NCBI RefSeq assembly: GCF_000466405.1
Contig: NZ_KE952970.1
Span: forward strand, 1-33,470
Source: Atopobium sp. oral taxon 810 str. F0209
GTDB taxonomy: Bacteria; Actinomycetota; Coriobacteriia; Coriobacteriales; Atopobiaceae
Reading direction: 5' to 3'
DNA: 33,470 nucleotides
Below the pieces are notes generated by a model. That model saw only the letters and a list, made by a program, of their open reading frames with translations, did not search any database and was not told the origin of the DNA. Each line of letters begins with the position of its first letter. The first letter of the stretch is position 1. Positions 26,155-33,470 of the stretch are shown here, piece after piece. A program made the position numbers and the translations under genes.

Positions 26155-27680
26155 TCGTTGCCTCCTCCTGCCATCAGGAGACCAACCTGCTCCTCGGTGA
26201 CCGTTCCCTGAGCAAAGCTGCCTACGATTTGGCCGTCATGAATAACAGCGATGGTGTCCGAAACGTCCATAACCTCATCGAGTTCGAGCGAGACAAGCAG
26301 AATTGCTGCACCACGATCACGCTCGCGAATCAGCGCCTTATGCACAAATTCGATAGCGCCAACATCGAGACCACGTGTAGGCTGTACCGCAACAAGCAAA
26401 TCAGGCTCGCTAGAAACTTCGCGAGCAATAATGACTTTTTGCTGGTTGCCGCCCGAAAGACCAGATGCGGTGTGCGTCTCGCAGCCCTCAGGACGAATGT
26501 CATATTCTTCGATTAGGCCACGGGTGAACTCCTCAACTTTGGCAAGGTCAAGCATGATGCCATGACCAAACTGCTCTTCGTTGTGGCGTTCAAGAACTGC
26601 GTTTTCAGCAACAGTAAAGGGCAAAACCAAACCCCAACGGTGACGATCAGAAGGTACCGTGGCAACACGGGTGTCAATGGTCGTTTTTGGAGTGGTGTTT
26701 TGGATTTGCTTGCCCTTAATCTCGATGGTGCCTGCTTCAGCATGGACGAGATTATCGATAGCATCGACAAATTCCTTCTGGCCATTACCATCAATACCAG
26801 CAATACCCACGATTTCGCCAGCGCGTACATCAAGATTGAGGCCTTTAACAACCTCAATACCACGATCGTCCTTGACGTGTAGATCACGGATGGACAAGAC
26901 AGTCTCACCAGGATTGGCAGGACCCTTATCAACAGACAGGTTGACATGGCGGCCAACCATCTTGGAAGCCAACTCAGTCTCGTTGGTCTTTGAGACATCA
27001 ACGGTACCCATGTAGCGACCACGACGAATGATGGTACATTCGTCAGCAGAAGACATAATCTCCTTGAGCTTGTGCGTGATGATAATGATGGTCTTACCCT
27101 TGCTTACCAAATCACGCATGATTTTGATGAGCTGCTCAATCTCCTGTGGAGTCAAAACTGCCGTCGGCTCATCCAAAATCAGAGTATCGGCACCACGATA
27201 AAGTGCTTTTAGAATCTCGACACGCTGCTGCATGCCGACAGTAATATCCTCAATTAATGCGTCAGGATCGACCTCGAGACCATACTCCTCGACAATCTTG
27301 ACAACTTCTTGGCGTGCCTTGGCCATATCGAGTACGCCTGCGCCAGAGCAGACCTCTTCACCAAGGACGATATTTTCGGTAACTGTAAAGTTTTCTACCA
27401 GCATAAAGTGCTGGTGAACCATGCCAATGCCATGTTTGATGGCTTCGGTAGGACTAGTAATGCTGACCCTCTCACCGTTGAGAAAAACATCTCCTCCATC
27501 AGCCTGGTAGAGTCCATATAGGACATTCATGAGCGTGGACTTGCCAGCACCATTTTCTCCCAGGATTGCATGGATTGACTGCTTTTTCACGTCGAGGTCA
27601 ACCCCGTCAAGAGCTCGGAATGACCCGAACACCTTGACTATGCCATGCATCTGCACAGCGTAATCTGGACCGACTTCCAT
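26151..27680 (-). CDS. nupO: Nucleoside ABC transporter ATP-binding protein (NupO-like)
   Basis: A 509-residue double-domain ATPase of the sugar/nucleoside (Carb/RbsA-like) type. Domain 1 has an intact Walker A GENGAGKST, Walker B LILDEPTAVLTP and a degenerate signature ITVGMQQRVEIL. Domain 2 has a proper signature ASGLSGGNQQKVIIARE but its Walker A is replaced by IAGIDGNGQKEF, the usual pattern for this family, so one composite site hydrolyses ATP. Start 27680 is preceded by GGGGGAG. It lies after bmpA, with a strong hairpin between them. Confidence 0.94.
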   Translation of the reverse strand: MEVGPDYAVQMHGIVKVFGSFRALDGVDLDVKKQSIHAILGENGAGKSTLMNVLYGLYQADGGDVFLNGERVSITSPTEAIKHGIGMVHQHFMLVENFTVTENIVLGEEVCSGAGVLDMAKARQEVVKIVEEYGLEVDPDALIEDITVGMQQRVEILKALYRGADTLILDEPTAVLTPQEIEQLIKIMRDLVSKGKTIIIITHKLKEIMSSADECTIIRRGRYMGTVDVSKTNETELASKMVGRHVNLSVDKGPANPGETVLSIRDLHVKDDRGIEVVKGLNLDVRAGEIVGIAGIDGNGQKEFVDAIDNLVHAEAGTIEIKGKQIQNTTPKTTIDTRVATVPSDRHRWGLVLPFTVAENAVLERHNEEQFGHGIMLDLAKVEEFTRGLIEEYDIRPEGCETHTASGLSGGNQQKVIIAREVSSEPDLLVAVQPTRGLDVGAIEFVHKALIRERDRGAAILLVSLELDEVMDVSDTIAVIHDGQIVGSFAQGTVTEEQVGLLMAGGGNE

Positions 27681-27707
27681 GTTCTCCCCCTGCGACACAT
27701 TCGACAA

Positions 27708-27742
27708 GCGGGGCACCTCGCACTATGTCCGAGGTGCCCCGC
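27708..27742 (-). promoter_or_regulatory. Intercistronic hairpin between bmpA and the ATPase gene
   Basis: GCGGGGCACCTC and GAGGTGCCCCGC form a perfect 12-bp stem with an 11-base loop, 21 bases past the bmpA stop codon. There is no T-tract. In binding-protein operons such hairpins usually protect the upstream part of the message, so the lipoprotein is made in excess over the transporter; partial termination is the alternative. Confidence 0.65.
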
Positions 27743-27763
27743 CCCAGCGTTACGAGCTATGAC

Positions 27764-28831
27764 TTAAAGAGTCTTGATGTACTCGTCATAGGTCTCCTTG
27801 TTGAAAGGAGGCTTGATGTCGCCAGCTTTGATCTTATCGCCGAGTTCGATGGCTGCCTTGTAAACCTCGTCATCAATGAGCTTGTGCTCTTCAGGGATGC
27901 CTACGCAATCCTCAGAGAAGCCCAGGTCAATATTGGTGCCACCCTCAATGTCGCCAGCCTGAATCTTAGTGGAAACCTCAACGATAGCCTTGTCAACACG
28001 CTTCAGGGCAGAGCTAATGACATTGTCGGGAGCAAGGTAAGCCTGATCGCGGTCAACACCGATAGCAAACTTATTGGCTTCCTTAGCAGCCTCGATAACG
28101 CCTGCGCCAACGCCGCCTGCTGCGTGGAAGACTACATCGCAGCCACTGGAATACATCTTAGAAGCAATAGCCTTGCCCTTTGCGGAGTCAGAGAAGCTGT
28201 CAGCATACTGACCCTGGACCTCAACATTGGTGCCCTGCTCCTTGTTGGCATAAGCAACGCCAGCCTGATAACCATAATCAAACTGATCGATAACAACACC
28301 GGAGATACCGCCGACAAAGCCAACCTTGTTGGTCTTGGTGGTACGAGCGGCAATATAGCCCATGAGGAAAGAAGGCTCCTGAGCACGGAAGGTAACACCG
28401 ATGAGGTTCTTGGGTGCATCCTCAAATGCATTGTCGATAACGGCAAACTGCACCTCAGGGTTGGTCTTTGCGGAGTGAGCAACAGCGTCAGCCATTGCAA
28501 AACCAATGCCCCAAACGAGGTTGGAACCATCGTCGACTGCCTTGTCGAGGTTGGTAGCGTAGTCGGATTCCTGCTTGGACTCAATATACTGAACGGTCCA
28601 GCCATTGTCCTTCTCCAGCTGCTGCAGGCCCTCCCAAGAGCTCTGGTTGAAGGATTGGTCAGAGACACCACCTGTGTCGGTAACCATCTCGATCTTGTAG
28701 TCCTTGCCGCTCTTGCCAGCGTCAGCGGAACCAGTACCACCAGCGTTGCCGCCGCCGCATGCCGTCAGACCAGCGGTTACTGCGAAAGCCGCTGCGGTGC
28801 CCAGAAAGTGCCTGCGCGAAATGTCCTGCAT
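27764..28831 (-). CDS. bmpA: BMP-family nucleoside-binding lipoprotein
   Basis: The extracellular substrate-binding subunit, 355 residues, anchored by lipid. The N-terminus has both a twin-arginine-like SRRHFLG and a lipobox LTAC with Cys25, followed by a glycine-rich linker. The mature domain has the BMP motifs TDTGGVSDQSFNQSSW near 51, VDDGSNLVWGIGF near 98, and GVDRDQAYLAPDNVISS near 258. BMP proteins of this kind bind purine and pyrimidine nucleosides, which fits the neighbours deoD, cdd and pdp. AGAAGGGA precedes the start. It is followed by the ATPase and two permeases in the same direction. Confidence 0.95.
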   Translation of the reverse strand: MQDISRRHFLGTAAAFAVTAGLTACGGGNAGGTGSADAGKSGKDYKIEMVTDTGGVSDQSFNQSSWEGLQQLEKDNGWTVQYIESKQESDYATNLDKAVDDGSNLVWGIGFAMADAVAHSAKTNPEVQFAVIDNAFEDAPKNLIGVTFRAQEPSFLMGYIAARTTKTNKVGFVGGISGVVIDQFDYGYQAGVAYANKEQGTNVEVQGQYADSFSDSAKGKAIASKMYSSGCDVVFHAAGGVGAGVIEAAKEANKFAIGVDRDQAYLAPDNVISSALKRVDKAIVEVSTKIQAGDIEGGTNIDLGFSEDCVGIPEEHKLIDDEVYKAAIELGDKIKAGDIKPPFNKETYDEYIKTL

Positions 28832-28990
28832 AGTAGTTCCCTTCTTTCTAAAACCTTACTTTGGGGCCCCAGCCCCCCAATATGATTTCCATGGGTTTTG
28901 CTTCCCATGTAAAGCCAAATATACGAACATCTGCGTCACAGGGCAGACGCTCGAATGCAGCCAACCGACCAGACCAGCTGTTGTAATCCC

Positions 28991-29713
28991 TTACTTCTCA
29001 GGAATAGCCAAAGACAAGGCAACCTCCATCATCTGTGTAAAGCTGGTCTGCCTCTCCTCAGCAGGAAGTGCCTCGCCAGACAACGGCAGGTCAGAGACGG
29101 TAAGCAAGCAGAGCGCGCGCTTCTTTGCATAGGCAGCGTTGAGATAGAGAGCCGCTGCTTCCATTTCGACAGCAAGAACGCCCATGGATGCCCAACGCTC
29201 GTTGACCGTGGGATCTGCATTGTAGAAAGCATCTGCAGACAGTACATTACCGACACGTGTAGGAACACCCAGTTCCTCGGCCTTGTTGACAGCACGACGG
29301 AGCAAATCGTAGTCGGCAATAGGAGCATACGTACCTGGCATGTTGAACTGTGCCGCGTAGTTGGAATCGGTGCAGGCTCCCATACCAATTACCAAGTCAC
29401 GAAGCTGCACACCCTCAGCAAGACCACCCGCGCTACCAATGCGAATAATCTGATCAACATCGTAGAAGTTAAAAAGCTCGTAGGTATAAATACCTACGGA
29501 AGGAATGCCCATACCGCCACCCATAACCGAGACAGGCTGTCCCTGGTAGGTGCCCGTGAACCCAAGCATATTACGAACGGTATTAAAGCAGGTCACATCC
29601 TCAAGATAGTGCTCTGCCACATACTGTGCGCGCAGGGGGTCACCCGGCATAAGGACGGTCTTTGCAATCTGACCCTCAAGGGCAGCATTGTGCGGAGTCG
29701 GTACATTAGGCAT
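28991..29713 (-). CDS. deoD: Purine-nucleoside phosphorylase DeoD
   Basis: Cleaves inosine, guanosine and adenosine (and deoxy forms) with phosphate. It is 240 residues long, the hexameric trimeric-lobe (DeoD) type, with [18 protein letters not shown] near the phosphate site, [16 protein letters not shown], the ribose-binding VEMEAAALY and the catalytic aspartate in TVSDLP. The start at 29713 overlaps the deoB stop by eight bases and has GGAGG nine bases upstream; the open frame to 29875 lies within deoB. The sequence between its stop and bmpA (28832-28990) is gene-free, with a GC-rich possible hairpin near 28860-28880. Confidence 0.96.
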   Translation of the reverse strand: MPNVPTPHNAALEGQIAKTVLMPGDPLRAQYVAEHYLEDVTCFNTVRNMLGFTGTYQGQPVSVMGGGMGIPSVGIYTYELFNFYDVDQIIRIGSAGGLAEGVQLRDLVIGMGACTDSNYAAQFNMPGTYAPIADYDLLRRAVNKAEELGVPTRVGNVLSADAFYNADPTVNERWASMGVLAVEMEAAALYLNAAYAKKRALCLLTVSDLPLSGEALPAEERQTSFTQMMEVALSLAIPEK

Positions 29714-30908
29714 TATCAGCAACCTCCAAGATATCGCCCAAACGAGACGTGCCATTTTCAAGAGCAGGAACACCCAGGTAGTCAAGAACAGTGGCAGAAA
29801 CATCAGCAAACGTAGTGCTGGTACCAAGGTTGGCACCAGAACGCACCTGAGGGCCTGCGATAACCCAAGGTACATACTCGCGGGAATGGTCAGTTGAAGG
29901 TGTCACAGGATCACAGCCGTGGTCAGCGGACACCATAAAGAGATCGCCTTCGCGAAGTTTGCCAAGAATGGTCGGCATGTGCTCATCAAAATAAGCCAGC
30001 GCCTTGGCATAACCATCAACATCGTTGCGGTGACCATAAATCATGTCGGTATCAACAAGGTTGACAAAGCAAAGGCCCTCAAAGTCGCGATCAAGCAGTT
30101 CGATAGTGCGGTCGATACCCTCGGGATTGCCCGTAGTAGGGATGGACTCTTTGATGCCACGGTGAGCAAAAATGTCATAAATCTTGCCAACAGAGATAAC
30201 GTCAACGCCAGCCTTGGTCAGAGCATCGAGCATAGTCTCGCCCGTAGGCTCCAGCGAGAAGTCATGACGACGCGGGGTTCTGGTGTAGGAGCCTTCCTCA
30301 CCAATAAAGGGACGAGCAATAACACGGGCAACTGCATGCTTGCCAGTCAAAATCTTGCGAGCAATGCGGCAATACTCGTAGAGCTGCTCGCAGGAAACAA
30401 CATCCTCGTGTGCGGCAATCTGGAAGACACTGTCAGCAGAGGTGTAGACAATCAGCGAGCCAGTCTCAACCATCTCGCGGCCATAGTCACGAATAACATC
30501 CGTGCCAGAATAGGGCTTGTTGCAGAGAACCTTACGGCCAGTCTGGCGCTCAAACTCCTCAATGATCTCTGCGGGGAAACCATCAGGATAGGTCGGGAAA
30601 CGCTCAGGTGAAATAACGCCTGCAAGTTCCCAGTGACCAACAGTGGTGTCCTTGCCCTTGGAAGCCTCACGCAGGCGACCAAATGCGCCGGTAGGTGCAT
30701 CAACAGGCTTAAGATCTACGTCATAGACGGAATCAAGCGCACCATCGATATTAAACAAGCCAAGCTTTTGAAGATTGGGCATGGAGAAGTGGGGGCTGGT
30801 TGCGCATGCACAAAGAGTATTGCTGCCCTCGTCACCGTACTCTGGAGCATCAGGCTCTTCGCCAATACCAAAGCTATCCAGCACAACAATAAAGACCCTC
30901 TTCTTCAT
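29706..30908 (-). CDS. deoB: Phosphopentomutase
   Basis: Interconverts (deoxy)ribose-1- and 5-phosphate, linking nucleoside cleavage to DeoC and the pentose phosphate pathway. The 400-residue alkaline-phosphatase-fold protein has metal ligands in [10 protein letters not shown] (Asp11) and SADHGCDP, and the phosphorylated threonine in [11 protein letters not shown] (Thr88). The N-terminal [11 protein letters not shown] and a usual length of about 395 support the start, with AAGGTG upstream. It is first in the leftward salvage operon. Confidence 0.97.
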   Translation of the reverse strand: MKKRVFIVVLDSFGIGEEPDAPEYGDEGSNTLCACATSPHFSMPNLQKLGLFNIDGALDSVYDVDLKPVDAPTGAFGRLREASKGKDTTVGHWELAGVISPERFPTYPDGFPAEIIEEFERQTGRKVLCNKPYSGTDVIRDYGREMVETGSLIVYTSADSVFQIAAHEDVVSCEQLYEYCRIARKILTGKHAVARVIARPFIGEEGSYTRTPRRHDFSLEPTGETMLDALTKAGVDVISVGKIYDIFAHRGIKESIPTTGNPEGIDRTIELLDRDFEGLCFVNLVDTDMIYGHRNDVDGYAKALAYFDEHMPTILGKLREGDLFMVSADHGCDPVTPSTDHSREYVPWVIAGPQVRSGANLGTSTTFADVSATVLDYLGVPALENGTSRLGDILEVADNA

Positions 30909-31242
30909 CCAATCACCTTGCCCTCAGATTTTGTCGTGACATATGTCCGCTTACAGAAATTGATACGACCTATAAAGCATATGTTTACTTACTCGTTTCT
31001 TCTACATTTCTCAAGTAGAAGGTAGGTTTTTTCCAGTAAGTGGTTGTTTAGGCAAGATTTTTTGATACAGCACGCGGAAATATACGGCATTTAAGCAGGT
31101 GTAAGGCTTGTCTTAATACTTGTTGAGAGCTTTATTTACTTAGCAATTGTGAGCGCTACTTTTCCATTTCTTTTCTCATATTTTTTGCTTTATGATAATA
31201 CCCGTTTAGAGTACTAATCATTTGTTTATATCTGGAGGATAA
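30909..31242. promoter_or_regulatory. Divergent control region, deoB operon / HTH-PfkB gene
   Basis: No gene lies here. It holds a perfect palindrome GACATATGTC at 30938-30947 and a second CATATGT at 30978-30984, both on the deoB side. An inverted repeat CTTCTAC/GTAGAAG at 30999-31021 is followed by a T-run. On the other side, AATTGTGAGCGCT at 31145-31157 matches a half-site of a LacI-type operator, and TATGAT/GATAAT near 31189-31199 is a likely -10 for the rightward gene. The actual promoters cannot be fixed by eye. Confidence 0.5.
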
Positions 31243-32352
31243 ATGATCACCGAACGCGAGCGTCAAATTTTGGGTTGGATACGCGAGAATCCCTCAATTA
31301 CGCAAAAAGAATTAGCGGAGAAAGCTCAAATCTCCCGCTCGTCGGTGGCGGTCCATATCTCCAATCTGATGCGTAAAGGTGCCATTCGCGGGCGCCGTTA
31401 TATTCTTGAGGAAAGTCCCTATATCGTTTCTATTGGTGCATCTCGCGTGGACGTGATTGGCTGGCCAGAGATGCAACACACGCTAGGCTCGGGCGATAAT
31501 GGCTCAGACAGCCATCGAGGCATCGTGCGCACCGTTGTTAGTGGCACTGCTCATAACATTGCTCAAACTTTGGCACATCTTGACTGCCCTGTACGCTTGG
31601 TGTCTGTTTTTGGTGGTGACGACGAGGGTGAGCGCCTTATTGCCTCTTGCAAACGTGACGGTATCGACATAAGCGAATCCATGACGGCACGCGGCATGGA
31701 ATCCGCTTCCAACGTTTTTTTAACTCGCCCTGATGGTACACGACAGCTTGTTCTCAGCGATTCAAAGGCATTTGATTTGCTCTCCCCCGACTACTTGGCA
31801 GAGCATCTTGCCACCATTAATCGAGCAGCAATCTGTATTGTTGAATCATCAGTACCGCAGGCCTCACGAGATTTTTTGTGGAAAAGCGTGCAAGTACCCA
31901 TGGCGTATGTGTCATCTACCAGCAGAAATGGTATTCCCACAGAGACAGATTTGTCACGCCCAGACCTCATTAAGATTGACATTTCTACACTCGAAGCGCT
32001 TGTAGAGCGCATATTACCCAGCCTTATGGAGATAAAAATAGCAAGCTCTGAGGTATTGGCGCGTGGGCCTCGCGCAGTATTTGTATCGCTTGAGGACGGC
32101 GGATTGTTCTGCTTGGGCCAAGGCGAAGAAGCACATTTGCCCTGGGTAGGAGGTCCACTGCCACCCTCAGGAGAATTCCAAGATGCTTTGTCTGCCAGCA
32201 TTATCTGGGGCTGGATCCAAGGATTTACGGCAAAAAAATGCGCCCAAGCAGGACTCGTAGCTGCTGCTTATCACGCTAACGCACGGGGTGCGACACGCGT
32301 AACACTTGACAGCAAAAGCTTGCGAGCCCGCTTGGGCGCAGAATCAGACTAG
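31243..32352 (+). CDS. HTH-PfkB fusion: winged-helix plus ribokinase-fold protein
   Basis: A 369-residue protein with GGAGG four bases before the start. Residues 1-55 are a winged helix (ERERQILGWIRENPSITQKE...SRSSVAVHISNL). From 60 on it has a PfkB (ribokinase) fold: VVSGTAHNIAQTLAHL matches the first sugar-binding signature and FGGDDEGERLI follows. The second PfkB signature, normally a GAGD catalytic motif, is here PPSGEFQDALSASI; an aspartate is kept but the glycine turn is altered. HTH-PfkB proteins often act as sugar or nucleoside kinases or as regulators that use a kinase fold as sensor. Its place, divergent to deoB and convergent with deoC, suggests it controls nucleoside salvage or phosphorylates a nucleoside or pentose. 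Confidence 0.82.
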   Translation: MITERERQILGWIRENPSITQKELAEKAQISRSSVAVHISNLMRKGAIRGRRYILEESPYIVSIGASRVDVIGWPEMQHTLGSGDNGSDSHRGIVRTVVSGTAHNIAQTLAHLDCPVRLVSVFGGDDEGERLIASCKRDGIDISESMTARGMESASNVFLTRPDGTRQLVLSDSKAFDLLSPDYLAEHLATINRAAICIVESSVPQASRDFLWKSVQVPMAYVSSTSRNGIPTETDLSRPDLIKIDISTLEALVERILPSLMEIKIASSEVLARGPRAVFVSLEDGGLFCLGQGEEAHLPWVGGPLPPSGEFQDALSASIIWGWIQGFTAKKCAQAGLVAAAYHANARGATRVTLDSKSLRARLGAESD

Positions 32353-32359
32353 CTAGGGT

Positions 32360-32998
32360 TTAGCTTACGATTGCGATGCTTGCGCTTGTACCCAGACGAT
32401 CAGCACCAGCTTCGACCATAGCCAAAGCCTCCTGCTGATTGTGGATACCACCAGCAGCCTTGATCTTGCAAGCGTCGCCTACGGTCTCACGCATCAGGCG
32501 AACATCCTCAATGGTAGCGCCGCCTGTGCTAAAGCCGGTGCTTGTCTTGACAAAGGCAGCACCAGCCTTGACGCAGTCCTGGCAAGCACGCACGATTTGA
32601 TCGTGATCAAGCAGGCAGCACTCAAGAATGACCTTGACGGGGTGGCCCTCAGCAGCCTTGACGACTTCAGCAATGTCATTGATAACGTACTCGTCATCGC
32701 CATCAATAAGTTTGCCTACGTTGATAACCATGTCAATCTCGGTGGTGCCATCCAGCACCGCCTGGTGAGCCTCAGCGGCCTTGCCAGCGGTAGTCGCAGC
32801 ACCCAGAGGGAAGCCGATGCAGGTGGTAACGCCTACGCCAGAATCACCCAAACGCTCAACAGCAAACTTGGTCCAGCAACCGTTGATAGAAACGGTAGCA
32901 AACTTGTACTCCATAGCCTCATCGCAGAGCTTGGCAAGATCTGCCTGAGTTGCATTGGCCTTAAGATTGGTGTGATCGATGCGCTCGTGAAGTTCCAT
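32360..32998 (-). CDS. deoC: Deoxyribose-phosphate aldolase
   Basis: Class I aldolase that cleaves 2-deoxyribose-5-phosphate to glyceraldehyde-3-phosphate and acetaldehyde, the last step of deoxynucleoside breakdown. The 212-residue TIM barrel has the Schiff-base lysine in AAFVKTSTGFSTGG (Lys151), Asp89 in EIDMVINVG and Lys180 in CKIKAAGGI, as in the family. GGAGAG precedes the start. It ends eight bases from the convergent HTH-PfkB gene, so there is almost no room for a terminator. It lies apart from the deoB operon, with its own promoter. Confidence 0.97.
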   Translation of the reverse strand: MELHERIDHTNLKANATQADLAKLCDEAMEYKFATVSINGCWTKFAVERLGDSGVGVTTCIGFPLGAATTAGKAAEAHQAVLDGTTEIDMVINVGKLIDGDDEYVINDIAEVVKAAEGHPVKVILECCLLDHDQIVRACQDCVKAGAAFVKTSTGFSTGGATIEDVRLMRETVGDACKIKAAGGIHNQQEALAMVEAGADRLGTSASIAIVS

Positions 32999-33229
32999 AC
33001 TTCTCTCCTTTTTCTCTGGTGGTATCGTGACGCGAGATTGTAGCGCCGACTAACAATGTACCGCCCCAATCCCCGTCAAACCTTCATGCAAATCAAAAGC
33101 AATCCTGCGCGAGCGGTACTATTTCACTCGCGAACGGTAGACCGCCTCAGCTTACTTTGACGTTTTGCTTATCCGACAAAATATTATCTAAAAAGGTCAC
33201 CTATCCATCGTCTTAACTCGCACGGCTCT
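32999..33229. other. Upstream region of deoC, short repeats only
   Basis: No gene. It has an inverted repeat GTACCGC (33058-33064) with GCGGTAC (33113-33119), and a near-direct repeat GCGAGCGGTA/GCGAACGGTA at about 33110-33136. These may be control sites for deoC. A TACAAT on the minus strand (about 33037-33042) is a possible -10, with no good -35. Confidence 0.35.
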
Positions 33230-33470
33230 GCTTGCCAAACGCCACGTTCTGTTTCAGATTGCACGACCCCGCTTGCCAAACGCCACGTTCTATTTCAGAC
33301 TGCACGGCCCTACGTACCAAAAGCCACACATCATTCCAACCTGCACTGCCCTGCTTGTCAAACGCCACATTCTGTTTCATTCGGGGCTGCTCTGCTTGTC
33401 AAAAGCCACGTTCTATTTCAGTCGGAGCGGCTCCGTTTGTCAAAAGCCACGTTCTATTTCAGAAAAAATG
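33230..33470. repeat. 41-bp tandem repeat array, runs off the window
   Basis: Six units start at 33230, 33271, 33312, 33353, 33394 and 33435, each exactly 41 bases apart; the last is cut by the window end. The conserved part begins GCTTGYCAAAMGCCACGTTC and continues with a TTTCAG box; the third unit is the most diverged. The following 13 or so bases vary. The sequence just before 33230 looks like a worn part of one more unit. A 41-base period does not keep a reading frame and stops occur on the minus strand, so this is non-coding. Confidence 0.9.

Noticed and set aside
31060-31080. TTTTGATACAGC near 31066-31078 as a second IS1182 end
   Set aside because: Only 12 bases match the element's terminal repeat, with no more similarity on either side; chance is likely.
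33230-33470. The repeat array as a CRISPR
   Set aside because: The period is 41 bases with only about 13 variable bases, the core itself drifts, and no cas gene is in view.

Overview
The gene content points to a host-associated anaerobe of the class Coriobacteriia, probably Atopobiaceae (Olsenella / Lancefieldella / Fannyhessea-like). The reasons are the PTS- and glycogen-based metabolism, the LCP cell-wall protein, the gene-sized multi-cluster ferredoxin and the very full nucleoside-salvage set. This is inference from gene content and composition; there is no rRNA gene in the window to confirm it.

The window has two halves of different base composition. About 1-14.95 kb is GC-rich (a sampled line, 5041-5100, is 39/60 G+C). 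From about 15 kb to the end it is much closer to even (line 25141-25200 is 29/60). Either a GC-rich island sits in a lower-GC genome, or two sources were joined in assembly.

Left half: a TraX-family membrane protein cut by the window edge; a frameshifted argC; a Cof-type HAD phosphatase; then a compact alpha-glucoside/maltodextrin locus. That locus has an EIICB PTS permease, a GntR/UTRA regulator, and a malQ-glgP operon. A palindrome, CTTGTTTGAACAAG and close variants, occurs twice at the PTS promoter and once at the malQ promoter, so the GntR protein probably controls both. An IS1182-family element (9897-11804) with intact transposase follows. Next come a solo B3/4 tRNA-binding-domain protein and a decayed phage-like patch: a thioredoxin-like remnant, a CdiA_C-type nuclease toxin, a frameshifted phage minor-head (MuF) fragment and an ASCH protein.

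Boundary (about 14.9-15.65 kb): no credible gene, but a dense set of perfect inverted repeats.

Right half: guaA, an LCP-family protein, ychF, a four-cluster ferredoxin-like protein of unknown role, a GRP-family sugar transporter, then a long leftward nucleoside-salvage block. It reads deoB-deoD-bmpA-nupO-nupP-nupQ-cdd-pdp, with deoC nearby and a divergent HTH-PfkB fusion protein between deoC and deoB. Together these import nucleosides (BMP lipoprotein plus ABC transporter), deaminate cytidine, split nucleosides to base and (deoxy)ribose-1-phosphate, isomerise these to 5-phosphates, and cleave deoxyribose-5-phosphate to glyceraldehyde-3-phosphate and acetaldehyde. The window ends in an array of exactly 41-bp tandem repeats that runs off the edge.

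No wholly new system is proven here. The best leads are the maltodextrin operator set, the HTH-PfkB protein with an altered catalytic motif, the decayed MuF-toxin locus, the structured non-coding block at the composition boundary, and the 41-bp array.
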